DNA of 64,000 bases from Plantago major (GCA_026545765.1 CM048840.1:29330765-29394764), one strand, 5' to 3'; positions 9,532 to 21,326 are shown, numbered from the stretch's first letter. Notes: generated from the letters alone by a model not told the origin. Numbers and translations are program-made.

Positions 9532-10545
9532 AAGCATAAGATAATCTGGCCTTACATCTCCTCTTTTTTATCCTCTGAAGTCTGAAACTCTATCTCTTCT
9601 TCTTTTCTTCTACAAGAATTAAACGCAAATTAGACAAAAAAGGGTCTTGGATCTGAATAAATGGGGCGACTCCCACGGGTTGATCGGAAATGGATCTCGG
9701 ATGACCAGACTTCGGGATGACGTCACCGTAGGGTATCTTAGTGTTTGGTGGAGCTGAGTTTAAGGTAGGCGGTGAGGAGGGGCTAGCGGCGGCGATGGAT
9801 TTCGAGCAAGTATGTTGAAGAGTAGATGAAGAAGAATCACCAAAAATTCGTGAAGCAATCGAAGCTGGTAGGCAAAGGCGATTGATAAGCTTGCATTTTC
9901 ATTTCCTTCGTTTATCTCCCCCATTTAATTCCTCCTTCATTTCTTAACTCCCACTATTTATTTACCACTATTGTTTATGACCTTGTGTGAGTGTCTCCTT
10001 TTGATATAATTCATCAACAACCCAATATTATTTACTGTATGTGAACATGCCCATATTGTAAGTTGCGATGAAATATCTCTAGTGAATGCTTTATCTACTT
10101 TCGCATGTAGGCTCCAAAAACTCTGGCTGCCAATCCAATAATTCAATATATAGAGTACTACTAATTTTGGGTTGAATCTAATTAAATCGATTCGACTCCC
10201 ACTGTAGATTAGTTGAACTACTGTTGAATGCTTGAATTAATATAACCATTCAAAAGGAATCTTGTTTTTCAGTTTCTACAGTTTACTCAATTGAATACCG
10301 AACATTTAAACATACATGGTTATTGAAGTAGAGGCGAAAAACTACATTATAATACTAGCTCGTGTTCTGTTAGGGTTAGTTTTCTAGAAATTTTAATTTT
10401 TTATATATTTCTATTTAGTTTTTCGACATTAGTACGGCCTATTTTGTAATTGGAAAACAACACCACCTTGTTAAAGCGACTTTTCATAATATATTTAGAA
10501 ATTATGATATTTTGAACTACTTTACGTTTGATACTAATAAACTAC
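9532..10545. other. Intergenic
   Basis: The part 9650-9870 is less AT-rich than its surroundings and could be an old exon or untranslated leader, but no protein match is visible in any frame. The rest is ordinary AT-rich spacer. Confidence 0.5.
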
Positions 10546-10797
10546 TCCCCATGTCCAACTAGAAAATGTATTTTGAACGTCCCATTAATATATCCACTTT
10601 TTTAATATAGGAAAAAAATAAACTTAACTAACCCCAATATATCTCATACTTTTTTTCGTTCTTTATCATTTATTTCTCTTATCTCTCATACTTTCTCTAT
10701 TTTTTATCATTTATTTCTCCAACAACGAACAATAAACTATTTTTTTTAAAAAAAAACGTCTAAAAGAAAGTGGTCAATCGAACCGGAACGGATGGGA
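10546..10797. mobile_element. Stowaway-like MITE (CTCCC ends)
   Basis: The segment runs from CTCCCCATGTCC to GGAACGGATGGGA with TA on both sides, and the interior is AT-rich without coding capacity. The ends are weaker than in the MITEs at 19359 and 52501. Confidence 0.5.
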
Positions 10798-11046
10798 TAG
10801 GTTTTTACGATATAAGTGAAAACTAGTGGAAATTGAGTTGGTTGGTACTGTAAATTTACAATAATTATAATTGAATGTTATTTTTTTTTTTAGAATTCGG
10901 CATGTTTTACATATTCCATTCGGACTATAATCGATTATAAATCAACTATTCCATTCGCATATCTTTTTCCAACAGTTGGAAAAATTGATCGTCACTTCAA
11001 ATTTCACATATATTATATTTATTATTTTATATTCTTGAATTCATAT

Positions 11047-11047
<1 letters not shown>

Positions 11048-11078
<31 letters not shown>

Positions 11079-11079
11079 T
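11048..11079. repeat. (ATT)n microsatellite
   Basis: A run of about ten TAT/ATT triplets. Confidence 0.95.
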
Positions 11080-11184
11080 AAAAGCGAGCGTGGAAACAAA
11101 AAAAAAATCCGATCTCACCCCTAAACTGAAGCCCACACATGGCCACACAATTTGTACCTACTCGTATATGCACTAGGAAACTAG

Positions 11185-11431
11185 TACTACCTCTGTCACA
11201 GATCAATGTACCATTTTGACTATTTGCAGTCCACATTTTTCAACTTTAAATACGATTAATCTTAAACCGTAAATGTAAAATGTTCAATTAAATTATATAA
11301 TGAAACTGTACTTTCAAAGTTTTAATTATATGATTTAATTGAACATTTTATATTTACAGTTTAAGATTAAATTATTGTGAAAGTTAAAAAATATTGACTG
11401 TAAAAGGTTAAAATGGAAATAGTGGAATACT
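11185..11431. mobile_element. MITE, same family as 52501-52746
   Basis: The whole segment is one imperfect inverted repeat: AATCTTAAACCGTAAATGTA on the left returns as its reverse complement on the right. Sequence and length match the clear Stowaway-like copy at 52501-52746. The right terminus has decayed, so the last bases are approximate. Confidence 0.7.
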
Positions 11432-12280
11432 TAAGTTACTCATATGCTTAGACAGTTAAGGCTACATTCTATTTATGCGAATGTAACTCAACTCAATTAT
11501 AAGATAAAATATAAGCTAAGCGAGCAATGAATCGAATGAGTTTGCAGGCGAAAAGAACAGAGCCTAAGAACAAGTAAAATTGCTCAGTAACAAGTTTGAA
11601 TTTTTTAATGTATATCATACATGAATTTTTCTAAAATAAATGTGTATCATTTTTCTCAATCATTTCAAAATTATAAAATTTTCGGACTTTTTCACTTGCA
11701 ATTTGGAATCCTGTTAGCCGGCGGCTCTCCGCATTGATTCATTGTAATTGTGCTTATTGAATTTTGATTCCATGGTCACTGGTCAACTTCACACCTTTCT
11801 TCTCCATATAACTAAACAATCAATCAACGTTTAATTTGCTTTATGTTACTTGTGCAAATACATAATGACTATAGAAGTTACACAACAATTCAGAAAAGAA
11901 AAAAATAGTGAAATAGGTGAAATTTCTCATTCGACTCTATAGTCTACACGTAAGAAGATTAGCTTTTTTACATAGTTAAATAATTAAGTGAATGAATCGT
12001 TCGTTGTCATGGAAAAGTAGAATCCGCAACTACTATTTTTCTGTGCGTATTTGGTAAATTCATTTGTTAAACGTTGTGGAGTCCTGAAAGAGGGAGGCTT
12101 TATCTATGGACAAAAGCACACATATAATTAATAAGACCCGAATCCAAAACTCTAATAAAATTCAAACCCGATTGACTGACGGTTGTTGTGACTTGTGTCA
12201 TGAATTATGCATCTATGACCCACCCAAATAGTAGCACGAGTTTGGTCTGAAACATTCAAAAGGTACATGAGGAGAACTTC
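11432..12280. other. Intergenic and upstream region of the carbonic anhydrase gene
   Basis: AT-rich, no ORF of note. It contains the likely promoter of the downstream gene; no specific regulatory element beyond the TATA box can be named. Confidence 0.5.
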
Positions 12281-12288
12281 TATATATT
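12281..12288 (+). promoter_or_regulatory. TATA box of carbonic anhydrase gene
   Basis: TATATATT lies 74 bases before the start codon. This leaves room for a transcription start near 12312 and a leader of about 50 bases. Confidence 0.55.
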
Positions 12289-12361
12289 AGCCACTTGTTC
12301 ACAATTGAACAATATAGCAAGAAGAACGGAAATCATCTTATCTACTTGATCATAGATCAAA

Positions 12362-13841
12362 ATGGCTGTTGGTGCAATTTCCCTGCTAACTCTTAAATCT
12401 CTAAAACCAATCCTCTTCATTGTTTCCCTTCTCTATTTCATAAATGATCAACTTTTAACAGAAAATGAAGTGCCAGTATCTCACGAATTCTCTTACGTGC
12501 CTGGAACCCCGAACGGACCAGAGAACTGGGGCAACCTCACCCAGAGTTGGTCTCTTTGCGGAACAGGGCAAAGCCAGTCTCCGATTAATATCCTAAGTTC
12601 CCGTGCCACTTTTGTTGCTAGCCTGTGGAGCTTGATAACGTTCTACCAGCCTGCCCAAGCTACACTGGTCAACGAGGGGCATGCTGTCCAGGTACGTATA
12701 TATATACGTGTTACATGTTCGGATATGTACATTGGTTGCATATCTTGTGCTTATAAGGTTACATTTTATTAGGTGCGATGGACCGGAGGAAATGCAGGAG
12801 GTATTTTGATAGATAATAACGTATACACCTTGCGACAATGTCACTGGCATACACCTTCCGAGCACACTGTGGATGGTGCAAGGTACTAGAGAAAAATACT
12901 ATACAATTGATACTTTCTGCGATTGCGAATATGGCATGAAATACTAGTATTGATCATCAAACTGATTCAGACAATTCCATGCTATACTTACTGACAGTTT
13001 CAATTTTTTCCTAAAAGCTATGAAATGGAGCTACATCTTGTTCATAACAACACCAGAGGAGATATTGCTGTCATCGGTATCCTGTACGAACTAGGCTCTG
13101 CTGATCCTTTTCTTTCTCAGGTAATAATTTTTAAACTTCAAATTGAACATAATATCTTAATTTTGTTAATGGTTCGAAACAGAACACAGATTAATTTAAC
13201 TTGTTGCCTCTGATGTACTACTTGTTCAGTTTGTTCCATACCTTCAATCGATTGGAACACCTCATCAAGAAGCTGATGTTGGTTATGTCAACCCGGACGA
13301 TACTGGTTTTGAGCACAAGAGTTATTACAGATATAACGGTTCCTTGACAACTCCCCCATGCTCCGAAAACGTTAGTTGGACAGTTATCAGGACAGTAAGT
13401 ACAACCAACATTAATCACTTCAAGCTAACTCCAATACTAGTGTTAGAGCTTCAGTTTCATGTAACTACGAATCTGCAAAAGCTACCTGCATATGAAGCAT
13501 TTTACAAGTTATGGATAGTAACTAAAGGTGATAAGTTTGATTTGCAGGTGAAGACAGTTTCACAAGATCAAATAGCAGCACTTAAGAGTGTTGTTGATGC
13601 AGTAAGTACTAGTACTACAATATAGCCAAATCAGTATTCGTTTTCGATTTCTATCTCTTGTTAGTTGGCCTAAGTATTCATCTGCCAGAAACACATCTCT
13701 AATTGGCATATATTGTGATGATTTCAGAATTCAGTGGAGAACGCAAGGCCAGTTCAGGATTTGAATGGAAGAAGCATATATTGGTATCTGCAATTACTCC
13801 AGGACTCAGCTGCTTTAGAAGGCCATTCTGCTTCCATGTAA
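12362..13841 (+). CDS. Alpha-type carbonic anhydrase (six exons)
   Basis: The enzyme reversibly hydrates CO2 to bicarbonate and is zinc dependent. Exons are 12362-12691, 12773-12882, 13018-13120, 13230-13394, 13548-13601 and 13728-13841. All junctions are GT/AG and the sum is 876 bases, or 291 residues, a normal length for the plant family. The first ~33 residues are hydrophobic (ILFIVSLLYFI) and look like a secretory signal. Zinc ligands are His134 and His136 in CHWHTPSEH and His153 in ELHLVH. The Thr pair of the substrate gate is in SLTTPPC, and Cys66 and Cys225 are placed for the conserved disulfide. QSPINI and NARPVQ are further family motifs. No stop or frameshift interrupts it, so it is probably functional. 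Exon boundaries are inferred from splice consensus and protein continuity, not from transcripts. Confidence 0.93.
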
Positions 13842-13941
13842 TTTAAATAAACTGGATCAGGAGAAGTAATGTAACGATAATAGATCAGGCTCTCTTTACC
13901 ACTAACTTTTCAGCTCCATGAGATTTTTTTGACCATTGACT

Positions 13942-13947
13942 AATAAA
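13942..13947 (+). terminator. Poly-A signal of carbonic anhydrase gene
   Basis: AATAAA lies 100 bases after the stop codon. A second, closer candidate AAATAAA is at 13845-13851. Confidence 0.5.
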
Positions 13948-14656
13948 AAGCTCGTTATGTAAACGTGTATCTTTTTAATTAGCTAGCTGGTTAAGAAGCT
14001 ACCCAAGTTAGTTTTTTTTTAAAAAAATCTCCTTATTTTTTTCATTCCGAAAATATCCCTGACCTAAATTAGAAAAATAAAAGAAGGAAAAACTACCCGT
14101 TTTTATTATTTAATATTCTCGGCTTATATTTTATATTGTTGGATCATTTGTTATACATTTTGTGTACATGTTTGCAACTAACTTAATGATTAATACATCC
14201 GCATCTCTTTAAAATGCATACATGTAGTACACATCAATTACTGATTTTTTCATTACTAAATTAAAATGCTCAACGAATATTTCTTTCAACTTCTGATAAT
14301 TTTGATGATGTTATTAAAGTGGCGATATAAAGTACATTGAATATATATTAGAATAATTGGACAAAATGTGATGTACTATTATTTAAAAAGCTATAGACTA
14401 ATAATACGATGAGAAAGGTTAAAAAAATAAAAATAAGAGTAATGCCATTTTATGTCATTTTACAAAATACCAGCTAGCTTATCAGCTAATTTGCTAAACA
14501 CCTACATTTAAAATCAGTTAGCTTCCAGCTAGTTAATCAGCTTCCTAATCAGCTACCTAACCAGCTACCAGTTAGTTAATCAGCATGAGGTATAAATTAG
14601 TAATATATTGTAATATTTTTTATTCATAAATATACATTGTCATTACAATTTATCAC
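13948..14656. other. Intergenic with CAGCTA-rich patch
   Basis: AT-rich spacer. Between 14465 and 14590 the words CAGCTA, TCAGCTA and TTAGTTAATCAGC recur about eight times, as in subterminal regions of some DNA transposons. No ends or gene could be defined. Confidence 0.5.
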
Positions 14657-14835
14657 GTTAAACGCAGAACACTTTTTACTAAACACAGAACACTTTTTAA
14701 CATATTGCAAAAAGTACCTCAAGTAGTATAAATATGAAAATTGGTCCCATATTTTTATTATATTCCACAAAACCCCACATTTTCACAATTATATAATCGT
14801 AAACACATAACAACACAATACGATAACAAAAACTC

Positions 14836-14886
14836 ATGTCTTCCAAGTATTGGCCGGACTTTGGCAACTATGACGGATCTGAAGAG
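14836..14886 (+). CDS. Short conserved first exon in left arm
   Basis: An ATG opens MSSKYWPDFGNYDGSEE, followed directly by a GT donor (GAAGAG|GTATTA). The identical peptide and donor are found at 22477-22527, upstream of the plant mobile domain gene, so this is probably the captured first exon of that gene. In this element no downstream exon is recognised. TAGTATAAATATG about 110 bases upstream could act as a TATA box. Confidence 0.55.
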
Positions 14887-15030
14887 GTATTAATTTGTTC
14901 ATTATCTTAATTTAATATTTTATAGGTGTTTATTATTAGTTTATTGCATTCGTATTTTTAAATTAATTAAGATTTCATTAGAATTTCGGAAAAAACGCGA
15001 AAAAAAACGAAAAAAAACCAATACGCTATT

Positions 15031-15157
15031 GTGACAGCCCTCAAGGCTGCTAGAAATCTGGCAGCCTTGAGGGCTGCCAGGCAGACGGCCTGGCAGCCCC
15101 CAAGGATGCCAGGCGGGCCGCATGGCAGCCCGGAGGGCTGCCATGTGGTCCGGTCCG
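15031..15157. repeat. GC-rich palindrome cassette, left arm
   Basis: Repeated GGCAGCC and GGCTGCC words form nested palindromes in an otherwise AT-rich arm. The corresponding place in the other arm (16089-16192) has a different sequence. Confidence 0.7.
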
Positions 15158-15341
15158 TTTTAATTGGTTTTTTTTTGTTTTTTTTTTCTTTTTAAGTGCC
15201 GTTTAAGTAATTAGACTATATTTTGGACAATTTTTTACTAATACTTTTTAAAAAAGTGATTAGTTATATTGTTTTAGCGTATATGATTTGATTAAATTTG
15301 TTTTTATTTGTTTCTGATATTGATCTTATGTTTGAATTTGT

Positions 15342-15907
15342 CTAAATTTTAGCGTATATGATTTGATTAAATTTGTTTCTGACATATACCCGAACCCGTT
15401 CCATACCTTTGTAACATGAAAGTCTCATCCTTGGACTTCAACTATATGGTGCATTCTCGAGAGTCACATGCAAGAAAGGCCTAAAGGTTTTAGCGCTCGA
15501 TGGGTGAAGTCAATCCAATCGATACAACAACCAATGTAGCTTACATGGAGGTGTTTAACAATCTTTGAGTTATGATTTTTTATAGTGACAAACATTATAT
15601 TTCAATTAGTATTTATGTTCAAGTAATAACTAAATTTTTCGTATGTCATTATGTAGTTGACGATTACTCATCGCTTTGAAGATTGTAATAAATTATTTCG
15701 AAATATTATTTAGTTATACGATGTATTCACACTTGAATTGTTTTACATTTATGTACCTTTTGTTTTATATTTAAGACATCGTACTTTAAATCTTGTGAAA
15801 AGTTAAGTACTAGTACTCTACTAAAATCCCTATTTAAAATAACATCGTACAAGTGGTTATGATCTTCATGCTCATTGTCTATCCAGATCAATATATGGAT
15901 TACGCTG
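15342..15907. other. Spacer between foldback arms
   Basis: No gene recognised. The first 40 bases repeat part of the preceding arm (TTTTAGCGTATATGATTTGA), so the inner arm end has a small direct duplication. Confidence 0.5.
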
Positions 15908-16088
15908 ACAAATTCAAACATAAGATCAATGTCAGAAACAAATAAAAACAAATTTAATCAAATCATATACGCTAAAACAATATAACTAATCACTTTTTTA
16001 AAAAGTATTAGTAAAAAATTGTCCAAAATATAGTCTAATTACTTAAACGGCACTTAAAAAGAAAAAAAACAAAAAAACCCAATTAAAA

Positions 16089-16192
16089 CGGACCGGACCA
16101 CATGGCGCCTACGGCCATATATTCCACTAGCGACAAATTTGCCAGATCCGCTAGCGGGGCCAGAGTCTGATTGTGGTTGTCGCCACAATAGA
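16089..16192. repeat. GC-rich cassette, right arm
   Basis: It sits where the left arm has its GGCAGCC palindromes but has unrelated sequence, with words such as CCGCTAGCGG and GTGGTTGTCGCCAC. Only the outer GGACCGGACCACATGGC is shared with the left arm. Confidence 0.65.
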
Positions 16193-16321
16193 TAAATATT
16201 GGTTTTTTCGCGTTTTTTTCGAAATTCTAATGAAATCTTAATTAATTTAAAAATACGAACGCAATAAACTAATAATAAACACCTATAAAATATTAAATTA
16301 AGATAATGAACAAATTAATAC

Positions 16322-16372
16322 CTCTTCAGATCCGTCATAGTTGCCAAAGTCCGGTCAATACTTGGAAGACAT
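16322..16372 (-). pseudogene. First exon copy in right arm, with nonsense codon
   Basis: This is the minus-strand counterpart of the exon at 14836-14886. The start and the GT donor are kept, but codon six is TGA instead of the Trp codon, so it reads MSSKY and stops. Confidence 0.6.
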
Positions 16373-16530
16373 GAGTTTTTGTTATCGTATTATGTTGTTA
16401 TGTGTTTACGATTATATAATTGTGAAAATGTGGGATTTTGTGGAATATAATAAAAATATGGGACCAATTTTCATATTTATACTACTTGAGGTACTTTTTA
16501 CAATATATTAAAAAGTGTTCTGCGTTTAAC

Positions 16531-17609
16531 ATTTATGTATTCGTATTGTTCTAATACAACAAATAAATCGTTTGTTGGACGCCTCACTATGGGGCCTGCT
16601 ACCGTTGACGGGAAAGCACCAGCCTTGAGAATATTTTCATTATCATTTCGAAAATTTACAAACGAGTCAATGTTTCGAGTTGTTCCTCTAATATTGAATT
16701 TAAAATTAATTTTTGAAATGGAACCATACTTATAGTTATAAGTTATAATCAACCAAAAATACAATGGACCAAAAGTTTGGGGACTTTGAAAGTTGACGCC
16801 ATGTAAAGCCCCGCGCACCCTCAGCACTCAAACAGTGTTTTGATATAGCTAAGAATCAACAGACACGGTTATATATATTTTTTAGTGCTTATAATTGAAG
16901 TCCTTGAAATTGTATTTTGATAAATTTGATTTGATTTCTTCTTCCGTAAGACTTTCTTTTTTTTCGTCTTCTAAAATGATTTTATAACGTGATTGTTAGC
17001 TAATAAGATAATGGCCGATAATATTTTGATAAACATCCCTTGATTTCTTCTTCTAAAGGCTGTATTTTGTTCGTCTTCCAAAACGATTTCATAACGTGAC
17101 ATGTAGCTAATAAAGGTAACTGATCAATCTGATAAATTTCCTTTGATTTATTCTTCCGCAAGACTATTTTTTGTTTGTCTTCCAAAATGATTTCATAACG
17201 TGACCGATAACTAATAAGTTAACTGATAGTTGATTAATCAGTCACTTTATGTTACCTTATGAGACAATTGATGAGGATGAGTCGTGTCAAACATGCAATT
17301 GTTCCTTTCCTTCCCTCTGATGTCATGGTTGCGAATGTGATTGTTCTCAGAACATAACTGGCTAACTGCTACAATAAAGAGAGAGAGCCCGCCCCTGATC
17401 GATGCTAAAACATTTGTTTAGTATAATAATAGCCCACCTAATCCAGATTTGATTGATAAACATGCAAATGTTCAGTTACAACCTGCCCAAGCGCAAGACA
17501 ATTGAAAACCAAAAGTGATCAAATAAATTAGTGAAATTGCAAGGTACTGACACGGCTGAGATAGTATATTGAAAATGTTGACTCAATAATGACTGATGTG
17601 TTTTGTCCA
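16531..17609. other. Intergenic with 105-bp tandem repeats
   Basis: No gene recognised. The only structure seen is the tandem repeat at 16912-17225. Confidence 0.5.
16912..17225. repeat. Three diverged tandem repeats, ~105-bp period
   Basis: The words TTTGATTTATTCTTCC, CGTCTTCCAAAA and GATTTCATAACGTGAC recur in order three times, with spacings of about 107 and 104 bases. Confidence 0.75.
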
Positions 17610-17634
17610 CTTTATTTATTACTATTCATTCCGT

Positions 17635-17874
17635 CCCGTAGAACTTCAGACATTTGACATTTTTAACTGTGTCATTGAACTTTATACATTATTAAAAAAA
17701 AAGCTATCCCACACCCAACGAATAATAAACAATCTCAAATTTACACATAAATTACACATTTTTCCACTCAAAGTACACTTTTGTCCACTTTTTTTCATAC
17801 TTTATCATTACTTAACTTTTCGCATAAAACTGCGCGCTAACCCTAATGTATGAAGTTCTCCGGGGCGGAGGGAG
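17635..17874. mobile_element. Stowaway-like MITE (GAACTTCA type), copy 1
   Basis: The left TTCATTCCGTCCCGTAGAAC pairs with the right end, which reads GAAGTTCTCCGGGGCGGAGG, with TA on both sides. Related copies are at 24571-24820 (duplicate) and 52826-53071 (independent). Confidence 0.7.
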
Positions 17875-17940
17875 TAATACTTTAGATTTTACTTTTATTC
17901 ACTAACTTAATCCAGATCCACAATTCTATTTGAAAGATTA

Positions 17941-18528
17941 TGTTATAGAAATAGGTTTGGAAGCATCGAAGAGAGTGGGAAAGATCTTGAAGAATTTAAA
18001 GATGGAAGACAAGATATCTTAAAGAAAGAATTTTGAGATTCTAATAGAAGAACTTTGACAAGGTAACAAGATGTATGAAGTATCTCTTTTAGACGTTCTT
18101 GAACATGATAAATAGAAGAGATGATTCATATTGTGAAGATACGCAAGTGAAGAGCAATAAGGCTAGAGTCTAGATTAATTCATACTCTCACTTGTATTCT
18201 ATCTAAGTTTAGCTAGACTTTGTTATTGCTTTTTGCATCAGGTGTTTGATCTCGATAACTTAGATTGTTTTAGGTGAGTGATACTAGAGTATGTGAAACT
18301 ATTCTGCTATTTAGTTGTGTTCAATTCAAGTTTTCAATTTATGAAAGTTTGAATCTAGTTTTTATAAATTCACTTTTCATTGACAGCTGATATTTTGTCT
18401 AAGGCACGATAGATATATTTATATACCTGCTAAAACTTATTTTGTTCTTCAAAGTTTACATTCCACTGTGTTATGTTTATTGTTTTAGTTCAAGTTACAA
18501 TATTATTGGTTCAACATTGATCCCAACA
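17941..18528 (+). mobile_element. Possible solo LTR (588 bp), copy 1
   Basis: The segment runs from TGTTATAGAAATAGG to GATCCCAACA, so it has the TG...CA ends and look of a Copia LTR. No primer-binding site follows, and the flanking pentamers GATTA and GTGTT do not match, so a target duplication is not supported. It is repeated at 24887-25474 as part of segment A. Confidence 0.4.
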
Positions 18529-19358
18529 GTGTTGTGGTAAGTTAAGAGTACAATGTCCCGGTCCTTTATTTCTTTCAATTAGAATGTACGGCTCGTGTAT
18601 CTCAATACTTGTCATTTCAATTAAAGAAATTTAACGTAGTATATGAAATGGACGGGTAACCTTCATGTAGTATATAAATGGACTTAGCCATTGAAAAGTA
18701 TATAAATGGATCCGTTACATTAAAAAAAAAAAATCCTTAAATTACACATGTTTAGTTTTTTATTCTTCTAATAATATTCTGGAGCAATAAGTTACAAATT
18801 CATGACTTATTCAACAGTCTATTCATAGGTCAATGGATATATTATTATATATGGTTGGTAAACCATTACTTTCTTGTATAAAAAATACCCTTCTTAGAAG
18901 GTCTATATATACACATTCGATTATTATACTATTAATTATGTTATCTACAAGAGTGAAAGTTTTGAAAAATTAAACTGTTTATTGGTGGTCTGATTCTTTA
19001 AGAAATCTTTTAAGTGTTAGAGATGATCGTGAGGTGTACCAGGAGAAGGTGTTAATATATCCGTGGATAACTTAATATAATATACTTAGTCCGCACAGGG
19101 AATATATACCCAATTATTACCCATATTTTCATTTTTCCAAACCCGATACCCGCTTGGTACCTTTTGCATTTTGAATTTTACAATTTCACGAGCAAAACAA
19201 TTCACGCACATTAATTCATTTCGTATGATTATGCTCGACTAAATTCATGTTCGTTTAGTAATAATGATATAATAATTGAGTATTTAGGCTCTGTTCTGTT
19301 CATTGTTCATCTGAAAACTCATTAATTCAGTTCGGATCAGTTCAGTTATTAAATAGTA

Positions 19359-19590
19359 CTCCCTCCATTTCAGAGAAAGTGTTACAATTTGGATTTGCAC
19401 CAATTTTAAGAAAAAGTAGAAAGTACAAGTGCCCCCCCTATTATTAGAGATTAACTAAGTGGCATATTGTAATAAAAGTGAAAGGCATGGAGTTTTATTA
19501 TTTAACTAGTTTCCATAAATGGAAATTGTAACACTTTTAGTGAAACGCCGAAAACGAAAAATTGTAACACTTTCTCTGAAATAGAGGGAG
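19359..19590. mobile_element. Stowaway-like MITE (GTGTTACAATTT type), copy 1
   Basis: Inverted ends CTCCCTCCATTTCAGAGAAA and its complement, with TA on both sides. The duplicate is at 26313-26544, and a diverged relative is at 53201-53448. Confidence 0.8.
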
Positions 19591-20661
19591 TAATGTTTTT
19601 CAATTTTCACGTCCTAGGAGAAGTTAATGAACGGTTTACAGAGAGGTTTAGTCTCTGTTTAGTACTAGTTTATCATGAGCTTATTTTTTAAATAAACATA
19701 TTATGTAAACGCTTAACTAGAAGCTGATAAACTAACTGATCTGATAAACTTGTCCAGTAAGCTCATAAGAAAATAAGCCTGTAAATTATTTTTACATACT
19801 ATATCTAATAAATTATCTAACTTGTCATCTAATTAATTTACTAAAAACTTATATAAAAATCAACAAGTATAGCTGATAATTATTCAACAAAAAGAGGTTA
19901 GCATGGTCGCATTCATATATGTATAAGAACATTTCCAAAGAAAGGATTTCCGAGGGCTTTCAAGGCAAAAGTGATGTATAGAATAAATGCAGAACAAAAG
20001 TATATCATTCTTAAGGTGATGCTAAGCCATCATACAAATCAAACTCCCCTCTCAACTTCAATAAGAGATAGTCCCCTATATCCATTTACTTTGCCATGGC
20101 GATAATCAAAATTAGTTAGAGAGAATCTATTTCTCATGCCAGAATGTACATCTTCACACCAATATTAGACTACAATCAGTTAATGTTTCTCTATTCATGG
20201 TCACCAATATAAATGTTATGTATGTATTGATTTGTGCAGAAAATGGGAGTAATATATATGTAGTAACTGACTCATTAATTATCCTCATATGGGAATCCGC
20301 TAATTTTAAATTGGTTCTGGACGCACCGACCGTAATTGTTAACAAGTGATAAATCCGTTAAAATCTGGAAGACCCAGAACCCATTTTTGTGAATTGATGT
20401 TTTGGTCGCGGAGGGGCGGGGGAGGGGGACCTCAAGGTGAAAATTTTGGGTAGCACCCATCCACCCGGGGCGAAAATGTTTTGAATTGGGGGGGGGGGGG
20501 GGAGTTCTTTGTGGGCTGGGTTTCAGGTGAAGATAAGTTGTCGAGTTTTAACATGTTTGAGTCAGCTTTGTATTAGTTGCTACCCATTTACAGAGGCCTA
20601 TATGCGAATGCATATGATATAATTATCAACATGTTGCGTAAATAAGTGTTTAACAAGTTTA

Positions 20662-20928
20662 TCACTATTATATAAAAGATACTTATAAGTATATTACATC
20701 TATATCGAGAGTATCAATTTTCATTAAAATTATTTTTTTTCCAACAGTCACATGTATGAGTTGTTTTTGTATGAACTTTTGATGATTCTAATTAGTAATA
20801 AATTCTCACCGACTCTAAGTTTTTAGATGCTTGCAAATTGAAAGTGTTATTGTAATTGTGGAGTTCCACGTAGATACTATGATTTATTTTTCACCATACC
20901 CGTCGAGTATCGACGGGCCATTAACTAG
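20662..20928 (+). mobile_element. Non-autonomous mini-Helitron, copy 1
   Basis: The 3' end has the Helitron signature: an 8-bp-stem hairpin CCCGTCGAGTATCGACGGG (20899-20917), seven bases, then CTAG followed by T. The likely 5' end is TCACTATTATATAAAAG preceded by A, giving insertion between A and T. The 267-bp body is AT-rich and non-coding. Confidence 0.7.
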
Positions 20929-21068
20929 TTTATAGTTATATTTAAAAATATATACTACAAATAATTTTATGTGGTTTTATATTTTGTATTCAAAAAATTA
21001 AGTAACATATTAATATTGAAAAAATTATTTATTTATGAACAAATTAAATACCGTTCTTAAGCTAAATA

Positions 21069-21326
21069 CTCCCTCCGTTCTTCTACAAGGTTTATCTTTT
21101 GGTTTTGTGTAAATTTTAAAAAAAAAATTGAATAAAATATTAAGTAAGTGGTAAAAAGTAAAATGAATAATAGGAAAATTAAGTGAGAGAATAGATAAAG
21201 TATGAAAGAGAGTGTTTAAAAAATTAATAAGTACAGGTAGTGGGTTTTTAAAAAAGGAAACGTTAAACTTTTAAAAAAAAACTCCCGAAATGGCAAAAGT
21301 TAAACCTTTAAAAAGAACGAAGGGAG
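21069..21326. mobile_element. Stowaway-like MITE (CTCCCTCCGTTCTT type), copy 1
   Basis: Inverted ends CTCCCTCCGTTCTTCTACAA and GAACGAAGGGAG with TA on both sides. The duplicate, inverted with segment B, is at 27173-27428. Confidence 0.8.

Larger units (their letters stand above)
14657..16530. mobile_element. Foldback / Mutator-like element with arms over 600 bp
   Basis: Arm 14657-15341 is the reverse complement of 15908-16530 except for a GC-rich block. The ends GTTAAACGCAGAACAC match the elements at 8556 and 22298. The flanks ATTTATCAC and ATTTATGTA agree at six of nine positions, which could be a decayed 9-bp target duplication. Each arm holds a TATAAATA-like box, a short exon start and a donor site, so transcription could start from both ends. 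The 566-bp spacer encodes nothing recognised. Confidence 0.75.
17610..19959 (+). repeat. Duplicated segment A, copy 1
   Basis: About 2.35 kb that recurs in the same orientation at 24556-26926 with only scattered differences. It contains two MITEs and an LTR-like block, but no gene. The copies share even the long non-coding parts, so they arose by segmental duplication rather than separate insertions. Confidence 0.9.

Noticed and set aside
17941..18528. Complete Copia element between the LTR-like blocks of the two A segments
   Set aside because: The two blocks are parts of a larger duplicated segment, no primer-binding site follows, and no pol lies between them; they are at most duplicated solo LTRs.
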